NCBI GenBank assembly: GCA_020740775.1 | Contig: JAHEWK010000002.1 | Location: 4,278,001 to 4,342,000 of the forward strand | Reading direction: 5' to 3' | DNA length: 64,000 nucleotides | Source: Ilyonectria destructans | Lineage: Eukaryota > Ascomycota > Sordariomycetes > Hypocreales > Nectriaceae | In this document: positions 25,059 through 36,564 of the stretch, in pieces | Layout: each line of letters begins with the position of its first letter | Numbering within the stretch: position 1 is the stretch's first letter | Notes under the pieces: model-generated | Database searches by the model: none | The model's input: only the letters and a program-made list of their open reading frames with translations | What the model was told of the DNA's origin: nothing | Made by a program: the position numbers and the translations under genes

Positions 25059-27380
25059 ATGACACGGTCCAGTTCTGAGCGCACCGGCGACTGGCTGCGG
25101 CCCGTCGACGATGAGGAGGACGAGGCCTTCCTCTCCGGCCCTGAAGACGCCGAGGCAAAGGGATGTCTCGACGACGGCAATAGGTCGACTCTCAATCTCG
25201 TGCCCGAGGTCCTTCCCGTGTATATGACGATTCACCGGTAAATCTGCCTGCCTCCGACGCAGCTTGACGCGTCCCCAGACCTTCGCGGCAGCGTGACCAC
25301 CGCCAAGTCGTGACATGACGAGGGAACCAGCGTGCTAACACCTCTTGAGTGTAGAGTCCGGCGTCTAGTGCTTGCGAGCATCGGTACGTATGCCTGGAGA
25401 ACTGCAGCCTCGTGTTGCGTGTCGAAGTCGATGGCCGCTAATGAAATCCTGCAGATGATCCTTACACCTTGGAGCATTTCAGGGACCCCAAGATGAACGC
25501 CCTTGTGGTGAGACCATTGGTTGACAGGCTCTACAACCCCGATGACATCTCTGTTGGTGAGTTCGCCACACGTGATGTTGCCCACGAGCTTCATCTAACA
25601 TGAGATCGCAGTCTATTGCTTGCTGGCCAACCGCGTCTCCTTTCTGCGAGACCAGTCAAAGACGGTGCACCAGAGCGTCAACGTTGCGCGTGCGACGCTC
25701 TGTGAGCTGCTCGCAAGCCGAATCCTCCGTCGCTTTCATGAAGACAACCCAGGGCCTCAGGGCCTTCTCCTGCTTGCTCACATCCTCGTCGAAGGGTTCG
25801 ATCCGTTCCAGGGCGCCCCAGAGATGGTCCAGCGCCGGGGCCGGGGCCGGACGAGCAAGCCCCAACGGTCCGACCAGGAGAAGAACGGCAACGAGAAGAA
25901 GGTCACTGCTCTGGAGCTTGCCATCCTCTCTGAGAGCAAGACCTTCATCAGCTCCTCAGCTTGCCAGCGTGCCGTCGACGCGGTCCACGACGGCGAGATC
26001 GTCTACACGCCCCAGTCCTTCATGGATATCCTCCCAGATCACTACAAGCGCCGTCCCATCTCTCTCTACGACCCTCGCAAGGCTCCTCTCCTTAACCATC
26101 ACCGGCTGATCGTGCCCCGGACGAGGAATCTCATCGAGCTGCTTCAGTTTATCATTCTTCTCGGCCTCTACGTCATGACCATGGTCTCCCGGCACTCGGA
26201 GTTCAACCCCTGGGAATTCGCATTCATCATCTACACGGCCGGCTGGGTCCTCGAGAAGCTGGCGGCCATCATCGAGCACGGCTGGGAAGTCCACGCCCAG
26301 AACCTGTGGGCCTTCCTCGACATCGCCTTTACGTCCGTCTTCGGCGCCTACCTCCTCGCCCGCCTGTCCGACCTGCTGCTCGACCAGCTACACAGCGGCT
26401 GGGGCTTGCCCATCCTATGCATTGCGGCGCCGATTATGCTGACCCGCGTCGCCTTTAACCTGCTACCAAATAACATCGTCTTCATTTCGCTGCACGCCAT
26501 GATGCGGGACTTCACGGTGCTGACGTTCCTGGCAACGTGGTGCTTCACGGGTTTCCTGCTCGCGCTGCAGTGGCTCGTGGCCGCGGGCAACGACGGTCGC
26601 GAGGAGTTCAGCTGGGTCGTTGTGGGCAAGTGGATGCTCTGGATCTGGTTCGGCCTGGATGGCGAGGGTATCGAGGAGTCGGTCCGCTTCCACACCATCC
26701 TCGGCCCGGCGCTTATGATCTCATTTGCCTTCCTGGGAAACACGCTGTTCCTGACCATCCTAATCGCCATGCTCACAAACACTTTCTCCAAGATCATCGC
26801 CGACGAAACGGCCGAGATCCAGTTCCGGCGTGCTGTTTTGACCTTTGAGGGCGTCAAGAGCGACTCCATCTTCGCCTACCCGCCGCCCTTCAATATTGTC
26901 GCCCTAGTCATCCTCCTCCCGCTGAAGCTAGTAGCGTCGGCGCGCGTGTTCCACATCATCAACGTGGCGCTGATTCGCACGCTCAACTTCTTCACGCTGC
27001 TGCTCATCAGTTTCTTCGAACGTCGTCGCTTCGCAGCGCAGTCGTCCAAGACCAAGAAGCCGTCCAAGTGGCAGTTCATGAGCTTCTCACCGTACGGCGA
27101 CGTCCAGGCCGTGTTCAGGGCGGCACCGCCCCCGGACATTGCCGATGTCATCGACCAGCTGGATCCGCTCTCTGAGGTGCCCATCCTGGAGGACGACCTG
27201 ATGCCGACGATGCTGGGCGACAACCCCCGGTCGAAGCTGCGGCGGTGGAGGCTTCTGAAGAGGGAGACAACGATGCCGGAGGGATCGGTTGTTGAGGCCG
27301 GGGAAGAGCGTCCCGGTCACAGCCGTGCTCCGAGCGTTGTTGTCAGTGCGTGTCCCAGTCCTGTTTTCAAAGAAGGCTGA
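25059..27380 (+). CDS. yvc1: Yvc1-type TRP calcium channel
   Basis: Vacuolar TRP-family cation channel, expected to release Ca2+ from the vacuole under osmotic stress. Four exons, 25059-25237, 25355-25383, 25455-25556 and 25612-27380, give 692 residues; yeast Yvc1 has 675. Exon 2 is only 29 nt but is needed to keep the frame (MTIHR-VRRLVLASI-DDPYTLEHFRD). The cytosolic N-terminal region spans ~1-200. Six hydrophobic segments follow, from LIELLQFIILLGLYVMTMV to LMISFAFLGNTLFLTILIAML. The pore loop lies between the last two (WMLWIWFGLDGEG). A TRP-like helix (NTFSKIIADETAEIQFRRA) comes directly after. The acidic C-terminal tail (LDPLSEVPILEDDLMP) is typical of fungal Yvc1. The start is the first ATG that keeps the acidic N-terminus; an in-frame upstream non-ATG frame was not used. 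Confidence 0.93.
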
Positions 27381-28033
27381 AGTAGAAGTGGCTACACATC
27401 AAATCATTATTCCGGCGAAAAGGGGTTGTTTCCGTACCATTAGCATATTGCATTTTTTTTTCCTGAGGAGAACAGCGCATAGAGAGAAGATAAAGAAGAG
27501 CCTTTATAATTAGATCAAACTACTATTATTCGAGCCATTCTTATTCTGCTTTCTTGATACTTGACCTGGTCTCCAGCTGGGCGCCGTGTAAGGTCTTTCT
27601 TTGTTCAATATGCCCATACAAGGGATGGACGCTTGTACCTGGGCCTCGAACACTTGATTCACATCCAATGTTACTGAGCCAACTTGAACACATTTCTATT
27701 TCTACAAATGCATGATAGGCTTTTTATGAGAATATTCACCGTCCTCACCCACACCGAGATTTACGTTCAAATTGAGTTGTAGATCGGCAGACACACACAA
27801 GGTGGAGCAACGCCACACCGAAACTTGCCCCTCCACTGGCTGCCCGCCCGCGCCACTTCAACAGGGTCACCGACGAGGCTGAACCTCGATTCAACTCCAA
27901 CCAACTTACATCGACGAACGCTTCAAGACGGCGCAACGACGAGACATCACCCCACGACGCGACAACTCACTTCCACTCCACTCCTCGCAGCCAACTGCAG
28001 CTTCAAGTATCTTCGAAGAGCGCCCTCGAAACC
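27381..28033. other. Intergenic region
   Basis: Carries the A/T-rich 3' flank of the Yvc1 gene and the 5' flank of Med17. The plus strand just before 28034 is CA-rich, as common in fungal 5' UTRs. No gene is visible. Confidence 0.5.
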
Positions 28034-30059
28034 ATGGCGCCCGGCGACGACGGCCCGCCGCTCTCCCTGCGGCCGCACCCCGTCGCCGACCGCAAGCCCA
28101 AGAACCTCGCCGAGTTCATTGGCCGCGTCAACGCCCAGCCCGGCGGCTTCCGCGCCGTTTCCGAGGACAAGCTGCGCGAGGAGATCCGCACGCGCGAGGC
28201 GAACAATGCGAATGGTGAGGCGGCCGACGAGGACGTCGACATGTCCGAGGGCGGTGATGAAGAGGACGAGGATGCGGCTAGGGACCCCCACGAGGCGCGG
28301 ATGGAGGTGTTGAAAAATATCGAGTATGTCTTGCCCTGCGCTTGAGCTCTAGAGCGCACCCGCTGTCGCCAATTCCAAGCTAACACTGAGATTCAAGCAT
28401 CGCAGGGAACACGGCGCTGCTCACCCTCGACTTCCTCTCGCTCCTCCTCTCCAAGCAGAACCCGACGCAGGCAGGCGTCACGCTGTCCCAAGGCCTGCGT
28501 GACATGGTTGGAATTGGCACCATGGGAGCCGACAAGCTCGACGACTCCAACATCACCCCGGCCAAGGTCAAGGAGCAAGAGGAGGTGGCCATTGGCTGGA
28601 CCCTCATGGAGATCAACAAGACGCGTGACGCCGCCGAAGCCGCCAGCTCGTTTCTCCAGCGCGAGATCGCCGCCGAGGGCAAGTACTGGGAGGAGATTGT
28701 GGCGGTCCAGAAGAGCGGGTGGTCCATCTCCAAGGTCCCCCAGGAACGACACAGCCTCGGTGTACGATTTGGCTTCTCAGAAGGTGACCGCCAAAGACAG
28801 CCCTCTTCAAGGCCGATGCTGACAAGCCGTGGATAGCTGCCCCAGAGTTCAGGAGCAACGGCCTCGCCCCCATGAGGCGAGGTGTCGACGGCGCAGTGCA
28901 GCTGGACCTTGGCCGACTAGGCGGAGTCTCTGAGCGCCTCGTAGTAACGTACGAAAAGGACGGCCAGGTCACTGGCCGCTCTGCTCTACCTGCACACACC
29001 ACCGACGACGCTCCCCTCGAGGCGCGCGTCCTTGAGGCCCGAAACACCATCTTCTCGCAAGAGCTGTGGCACGAGCTCACGCGAGAGGCTCGGACACTTG
29101 CCGCATACGACGTGCGACCGAACGGGTCCAGCCTCACATGCGCCCTAGACTCGACGACCAAGGTGACGGTGGAGTTGGTGCCGTTGGGTTCACAGCCGTC
29201 TGGAGATGCGTTACCAGACAACAACATGGCCGAGACGATATCGCTCGCGCTGCACATCCTTCTCAGCTATGCTCACCGGCACAACGAACTTATGAGGACT
29301 CGACCCATGCCTGCGCATATTACCCGGAACCGCGGCCAACAGACGTCGGCTCTCCTGCGACCCATCATTGCACGTCTGATGCATATTCGCAACGTCCACG
29401 CTTGCACCGAACACGTCGGCGCTCTTGTCCAGTCTCTACAAAAGGCCGGAATGCCTGCCCGTTTCATCCTCCACACGCCATCCCAGAGGGACACCTACGC
29501 CACGGGGCGTGGCCCTAACCAGCCTTCGGCCTCCCAGACGCTTATCCGCAACGTGCTCCAACCCACTGACTTCAACACCAAACTCACTCTCTTCCCGGAT
29601 ATTACCTTCACCATCCGAGGCCGCACGTTCCTCTTCCCCGTTGCCGCCACTTTCTTCTACGTAATCCTCCCGCCCGCCTCGCCCCTCGCGTCCATCTGCC
29701 CCCCCTACAAGGACGGGTATCAAGACCTCAAGGCCCTCGCCGACTACCTCCGCACCGCAATCGCGCGCGTCCTAACCGAGCACTTCCTTGACAAGCTTCC
29801 CGCCCCTGCCTCTGGCTCTGAATGGGTCAAGAGCGTCGGCGGCACCTCTATCGTCGACGTCGAAAAGGAGGACTTCGAACTGCGCTTCGACGTCGTCAAC
29901 GTCAACACCGCACCATCTCTTCTTGTTACAAGCACCTCCCTCGTTGACGGCCGGCCCTCCAGCAGTAAATGGACCTGGTCCGCCGACCCTGCAACGACGA
30001 GCGAACCCGCCAGTGTGGAAAACATCGTCGACCTGGCTGTCAACCAGGCGCTCTCTTAG
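28034..30059 (+). CDS. med17: Mediator complex subunit 17 (Srb4/Med17)
   Basis: Scaffold subunit of the Mediator head module, linking activators to RNA polymerase II in the nucleus. Three exons, 28034-28323, 28398-28783 and 28837-30059, give 632 residues. The first acceptor is AAG rather than the nearby CAG because only AAG keeps the frame (VLKNIDIAGNTALLTLDFLSLL). The second intron (53 bp) joins FGFSEAAPEF. The N-terminus has LREEIRTRE, an acidic tract (EDVDMSEGGDEEDEDAARD) and the family's ARMEVLKNI helix; DFLSLLLSKQNP and QERHSLGVRFGFSEA are further family-type blocks. Length fits filamentous fungal Med17. I assign it from recalled family pattern, not alignment. It is essential in yeast; no unusual feature is seen. 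Confidence 0.88.
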
Positions 30060-31141
30060 GAAAGAGACAGGCCGGCCGTCGTAGTCGATTTCGATGCAAC
30101 CATTCACCTAAAGCCGTGCACCCGTATTGGTGACTGGATTTTGGATGTGGAGGGTGGGACGCCCGAGGACTCGAGAGAGAGCATCGTTGCAAAAACACCG
30201 ACTGATTTCCTTTTTTGCTCAAGGGGGAGCAAAGAAGACTAGAATCACGATGAGGAGGATCTCTATATCAGGGGGACGAATTACGGCGTTGAGTGGCAAA
30301 AATAGCAGGCAATATATACCCAGAAGTGATTTCCCCTTTAGCCATCCCTATGAATATGGCTATCCACGTTCAAGATACATGACGTTTGCATGAGCGTTCG
30401 TTACATAGCTTATCCCATCAACCTACAACTGTAAACTTGCTCAACCTCAGACTGCTAAGTCTAATGTTTTTGAGGATGTGTACCATATTTACTATATCAA
30501 GACAATACGTTCAAGAAAGCTGAAGAAGCTGGTATAACTTTCATTTTAAGGAAGATGTGATATATTTTACGTTCGTTTTTCTATGTCCACGGCATCAAAC
30601 CGCCAAATCCGAAGTATTGAATAGTAATGGCAGAGTGTGAATAACATACCCTCTCTGTCAGGTTTTGCTTCTCGAGTTCATGTGTGGTGTGATCTCGTCG
30701 TTGAACCTAGTAGATCAAGATTGAGACAGGACTACGCGAACCATTTACCACAAAACTGCACAATATCATTTAGTGGCAATCCACATTGCTTCTGCAAATA
30801 TTGTCTCATTTCTCATTCTACTCTCAAAATCCTTTCTCCTCTGCGGAGACGCCGCGGGAGAGAGAAATAGTCTCATATCGCATTACCAAAACCAATGTAT
30901 CTCCTTGCATAGCAACCAGTCCGTCAGTCAACCCAGCACCGCGAGGTGTGACTCTTCTTTTTCGGTATCATGGAATCTCCCTTAAACTCCGCCCAACCTC
31001 TGCCCTCAAATCCTGCTTCCACAGCAAGCCACGGGTCTTGGGAAGGTAGCAAACAAAACAAAACATCCCTGTATCACTGTCATATGCCGTTTCATGAATG
31101 GCCATGCTGCCTCTAGAGCTGCCGCCTTTGTCGGATATCGT
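30060..31141. other. Convergent 3' intergenic region, A/T-rich
   Basis: Lies between the stops of Med17 (+) and the Uls1-like gene (-). Base composition is visibly more A/T-rich than flanking coding DNA, especially 30300-30650. No gene-like frame or repeat is evident. Confidence 0.5.
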
Positions 31142-34100
31142 CTAACCGCGCGCGTTGAAAAGGAACTTCAGTTCGTTCGTGCTTAGGCGTCCAATCTTGA
31201 CGCTCTCAGCCTCATCTAAGGCCGCCTCCACAATCGACTTCTTCTTCTCCTGTAGTGCGACAATTCGATCCTCGACCGTGTCCTTGGTTAGGATACGGTA
31301 AACCTTGACCTCCTTCTGCTGACCGATGCGATAGGCACGATCAACGGCCTGCATCTCAATGTATGGGTTCCAGAAAGGATCCATGATAATGACTCGGGAC
31401 GCGGCTGTCAAGTTGAGTCCCGCGTTACCCGCTCGAAGGGAGACCAGCATCACCTTGACATCTTTGCGGTCTCGGAAATGGTGAGCCGCAATGTTGCGAT
31501 GCATGGCTGACATGCTGCCGTCATATCTTTCCGGTTTCGCCATCTTCTCATGCCACATTGCTACCTCGAGGAGATCAAGCAATAGGGTCCACTGGGAGAA
31601 GATGATCGTTTTCTCTCCTGTTTCGGCGATCGTCGTCAGGAGCTTCATGCATTCGGTTACCTTTGCGGCAGGCATCCACGTCTTACGTAAGTATCGCATG
31701 TACTTTTTGAAGGCATCTCGATTCTTGTAGCCCTCCTTGCGAAGGGTCTTGAGCATCGAAGGCCGGATGTCCGATGCCTTCTTCTTCCCCTTGTTCTTCT
31801 TTTTCTTCTTGCCCTTGTCAAGCACCTTCTTGTCTGGCTTTTCGTCATCATCGTCTTCGTCCGCGACGATGAAGTCTTTGAGGTTGCCCTGCTTATCGAC
31901 TTCATCATCAGAGATAAAATCATCAGAGTCAGACTCGTCATCATCATCATCGTCGTCGTCACCTGATGCCTCTCCACCAGACTCTGCCTTCTCAACACAT
32001 TCCGGCATGTGAATCTTCTGAAAGGTTTCGTAGTTGAAACATTTGCTAGGATCGAATGCGCCACGGCAAACAGGACACTTAGCCTTGTCGCCCTCGTTTC
32101 CTTCCTGCAAATTGAGCACTGTAGCGTTTTCAGTGAGACGGCAGAGGCACTCGTTACAGCTGTCATGGCCACAGGGAATGAAGAATGTGGGACATTGTAC
32201 CGCATCGTAACAGATGGGACATTCGAAGGCCTCAATGCCCTTGATTCTCTCCACGATTGCTACATCCAGTGCCTTGACCAGGTCCTCCTTTTCTTTGTCG
32301 GAAACAGGGCTGACATCGTCGACGTCCAAGTTGAGGTGTGGATGGCAGCATGCCTGGCGTAGTCGAAGTAGAAGAACCAGGATGCTGGAGTAATTCTTGC
32401 CGATGCTCCCATCTCGAAGATACTTGCTGAACTGCACTTGGGACTTCTTCTCCAGCTGACTGTAAAAGTCGTGTTCCTCGGGGGATAACTCGGCGTAAAC
32501 AACCTCCTCAATCTTCTCGGGAAGTTTGAGAATTGGCTTGCCATCAAGCTGCGAGTTCTTCTTGCGTCGAAGCATGATGGCTTTGAGCAGTGCTCTGAGT
32601 CGGTTCATGGCCACGCTCTTCGGGTCACCATTTCGACCAAACAGAACACCAAATGACTGGGAAAAAATTAGTGGTCTGGGCAAAATATTGACGCTTGTAA
32701 CATACCTGGCGAAACTGTTCCCATGCGGAATATGGCTTGATCTGAAGAAAATTGAGCAAGGAGTAGAGTTCCAGGACCCCGTTCATCATTGGGGTTCCGG
32801 TCAAGCACCACCGGTAGGTTGCCCTCAACTTGGTGCATGCCTTTGAAGTCTTCGTATCTTTGTTCTTGATGCATTGCGCTTCGTCGAGAATGACACGATA
32901 GAACTTTGCCTTGTTCGGATGAAGCAGGGGGCACTTGACGGCAAAACTCTTGTCATTGAAGTCGATGTTGCGATCCTTGTTGTCCTCGAGATATTTCTCG
33001 AGGCGTTTCAGCTCTTGAGCGATGGTACCGTACGTTGTCAAAACGACATCATACTTGAGCAGGTCTTCCGTCGTTGCCTTTTTATTATGGTATAGGAAAA
33101 CCGATAGTCTGTGAGAAAGCTTTGTCTTCGTGGCGAGCTCTTCCTCCCACTGCCGGATGAGAGCAACCGGGCCCACGATTAAGTTTGTCTGTGAAGGTTA
33201 GCACCAAGAACATGGGGGAAAGGATTTGAACTCACCTTTGGGCGGCTGGTTGCTGGACGGGATAAGAGAAGAGCGAGGGTGGATATGGTCTTCCCGAGAC
33301 CCATGTCATCCGCAAGAATGCCCCCTTTGTTCGTTCCCTCTTCCATCTTCTTCATCCAGGTGAGAGCTACTTCTTGATGGGGGTACAGCGGCCTCTTTAG
33401 TCCAGCTGGCGTTCCATCTCGGTTTCTCTCCGGAATGTCCATATCCGGGCGGATGTTCTGCAAGAGATTATCCAAGTCTTGATCGGTCATTCTAGGATCG
33501 TGGTAAGCATCCTGGATAAAGTTGGTCAAATGTTCGGGCAGAGCATTTCCGGCTCCATCCATGCCGTTTGTGTAGTCGAACATGCTTGTCTTGGTGATAA
33601 TATCAGCCAAACCTGACATGCCCTGACTCGGAAGAACAGGAGTCGAACGAGAGCCGGGAATCCATGGTGTGTTGCTAGACCCCCCAAACGTCGGCCCAGG
33701 TCGAGCCTCAAAATTGTAGCCTGGGATAGGAGTCGGGTCGGAGATTTGGTTTGGGATCTGACCCATATTCTGCAATGGCATCCCTGATTGGTAGGTAGGG
33801 TAAGGCACGGTACTGCCAGCGGCCCCATAGGCGCCGAATGTAGGTACCTGCGGAGTTGTCACGACGGGCCCAAAGCCTCTAGCCATGGAGTTTGCCGGGG
33901 GCATTTGAGAGGCCTGGCGAAAAGGAACGGTCGCATCCCAGGTTGGATCATATCCTCCTGGCATTTGGCTTGCAGGCTGTCCGAGTACGGAACTTGTGAA
34001 GGGAGCTCCGAACGATGACTCCGAATCTCCATCCGTGAGGTCTGTTTCAACGATGCCGGATGGCTGACTACCCATCAACCGAGTGAAAGCATTGGTCTCG

Positions 34101-35357
34101 GCTGGTAAGGTGGATGGGCCTGGGACTGGAGATCCCTGGCTAGAAAGCATGCGAGCCAACTCATGGTCTTCTCTCTCCTGCTTGCGTGTTTTCTCGGCTT
34201 TGACTTGCTGGGCAACGAAATAAGAGTTGAGATCATCATCGTCCCTGGTTATCTATGGTTAGCATACGCTCGACGGCAGGCGTAGTGGAAAATTATGCCA
34301 GAAATTACAGTCAGGATGGAAGAAACGTACCCAGTAAGGTCGATGACGTCGACGTGGCTTCCGTTGCCGTTGAGAGACGACGAATGAAAGAAGGGATCGG
34401 AAGCTGCGATGGGAGTTGTACGTCGAGACTTGTTATGTCCGACGGGTGCGAAGAGGCTAGCCGATTCAGAGTCCCGCTTACGACTGGGCACCGAACGCGA
34501 CCCCAGGTCGTTCCATGCGCTGCTGTTCCTGACAGGCGTTGACATGGCTACTGGCATCTCTGGGGGTTCGTACACTTGTGGGATGAGGTCAGTCGAGAGG
34601 CCGTCTGTTGTGGAGAGAAAGTGGTTGTAAGAGAGCGGCAGCTCAGGGAAATCTGCCATTTGTTGGATGAGATAATCATGATCGTAGAAGAAAGACATCA
34701 GGGACGGGCAGAGGGGTTTTTATGCGATGTGAATGAGGCGAGAGCCAAGGACAAAGGGAGGAACAGGTCGAGACGTCCAGGCTGTGAATGAAGATGATGA
34801 AGGAAGGCGGGGGGACAGGTCTTTTTGATACTGGTACAAGGGCGAACGAAGACCTAGGAGCACGAGCGAAAGACAGATGTGCGATGGCAGAGGCAGGTTG
34901 AAAAAGGCGGGTTGAAGAGGGTCATGTGCGACAAACGCAGATCCAGGTAGAAAGAAGAAAGCAAGGAAACAGAAAGGAGTGAGGCGCAGAACCACCAAGC
35001 CACCGAGGAAACAAAATGAAACACAAACGGCTCATACCTGGAGATGGCCCGGCAGGCGTCCGGTTGGCGCGAGGCCTTGTGGGCAGAGCGGGAGGGAGTG
35101 TTGGCTCTATCAGTTTGGTCAATTTACATCCATCAACAAGTATCCGAGCTGCTGCAGCAAGCAAAGCAGGCGGAGCGGGCAGCCTTACCGTCAGCATGTT
35201 CCCGAGGCTTGGTGATGCGCAGGAGCTTCTTTAGACGATCAATCTCCTGGCGAATCTCGAACCGCTCCTCCTCGACGCCCTCAAATACCTCGTTTTGCAG
35301 CGAGTCGAGGATGACATTCTGGATAGTCAGTTCCTCCGTCAACGCGGCGACGTCCAT
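31142..35357 (-). CDS. Uls1-like SNF2 translocase with RING finger
   Basis: Swi2/Snf2 DNA translocase with an embedded RING, related to yeast Uls1/Ris1 (SUMO-targeted ubiquitin ligase). Proposed exons are 35357-35189, 35106-35038, 34652-34331, 34244-33236, 33188-32706 and 32656-31142, giving 1188 residues. The first two exons are less certain; a shorter model starts at ATG 34698. The long model is favoured because donors, acceptors and phases agree and the first exon encodes a helical N-terminus (MDVAALTEELTIQNVILDSL). A SUMO-interacting motif (VDVIDLT, then acidic DDDD) spans the third junction near residue 185. Walker A is DDMGLGKT and Walker B-like is LDEAQCIKN. The RING (CPICYDA to CPVC, ~830-881) interrupts the helicase lobes, followed by a poly-Asp/Lys insert. 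Motif VI is QAVDRAYRIGQQKEV. Confidence 0.88.
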
Positions 35358-36564
35358 GATGCGTGCGGGTGGTGCGCCGAGGCGAGCAGTGCACAAGGAG
35401 TCTTGAACACCAGGCACCCGCCAGGAATAGCGGCACAGCGGCAGCGGTCAGTGCTGGACGCCGAACAGGCAGGGAGCCGCTCGCGTGGTCGGGGGTAGAG
35501 TGAACGGGCCAAAATGAGTGGATGGGGAGCGTTGAGTTGGTGATACCGGCCCCGTGCTGCAGGGTGACTTTGTAATGAGGGAGGGCGCCGTTGGTGGGAA
35601 GGCTTGGGGATGAGATATCCCGAAGTTCCCGTTCAGGCAATCTGTTAGTGTAGTGGTGGGAAAGAAAGAGCCGCGTCACGCGTTCGCGTTGTAGTTTCTT
35701 AACGTTTTAGATGCCGAGCCGACGGGAGTGGAAGGAGCAGAAAGCCTTGGGCTTCGGGGCTAGTGAGGCAGGAAGGTCACTGTAAGGCAACGCTACCCGT
35801 AATAATGGCAGGTGCTGCGGGTTATTTTCAGCTGTTTGCCCCAGCCGCCACTAGGGCCATGTCTTAGGGGCCTTAGTGCCCTCGCCCGGTGGGAGAGGGC
35901 CTAAATAAAGGGCCTGAGCAAGGGCCCAAGCAAACGGGCAGGTACCTGTAGACGTGCGCTAAGCTAAACAGCGGGAAGCACTCCGCAAACGAACAACATT
36001 CAGAGGGTGTGCAAACGACATGCCATCAGCCCGCCTTTGCACGGGTGGATGCCTGCCCATCAGCAAAAACAAACAAGCCCAACAGCGGATTGTGAGGCGA
36101 ACCAGAACATGGCTTGCATGCTAATGCCAGTGCAGCCTATTCCATGATGCACAATGTGCTTATCGCCCGCCACGGCTCAAACCCCTCTAAAACGAGGCAA
36201 CGAATCATGTCGCACATCCCGGCCCTCTAGAATCAGCTGGAACAGACAACGCCTCCAGGTTCTGAATGAGGCCACCCGCCTCAACAAATGTACATGGAAT
36301 TATTGGTTTGTGCATGAGAAAGTGCAAACTAAAATGGATTATCCCCGCAGCGAAAATCGTGATACTCTGCGGGTGGACGGAATAATGTGCAATATTAAGA
36401 GTCTCTTGATACAAACTCGAAGCCACCATTCTATCCACAGGTAGTCAAACGCCACTCAACACTGCCCATATACCCATGACCCGCCGGAACGCCGAGGGAA
36501 AGAAAGCACACACAAAACTCAGGTCGCACACGCTCGGTGGCGACAAGTAGACACGTGTCCGCTC
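35358..36564. other. Intergenic region
   Basis: Separates the 5' end of the Uls1-like gene from the 3' end of the phosphodiesterase gene. Around 35850-35950 there are repeated GGGCCT/AGGGCC words and one GGTACC. No credible gene or RNA is visible. Confidence 0.5.

Noticed and set aside
31737..32012. Ser-rich plus-strand ORF opposite the Uls1-like gene
   Set aside because: Antisense shadow of the Asp/Lys repeat region.
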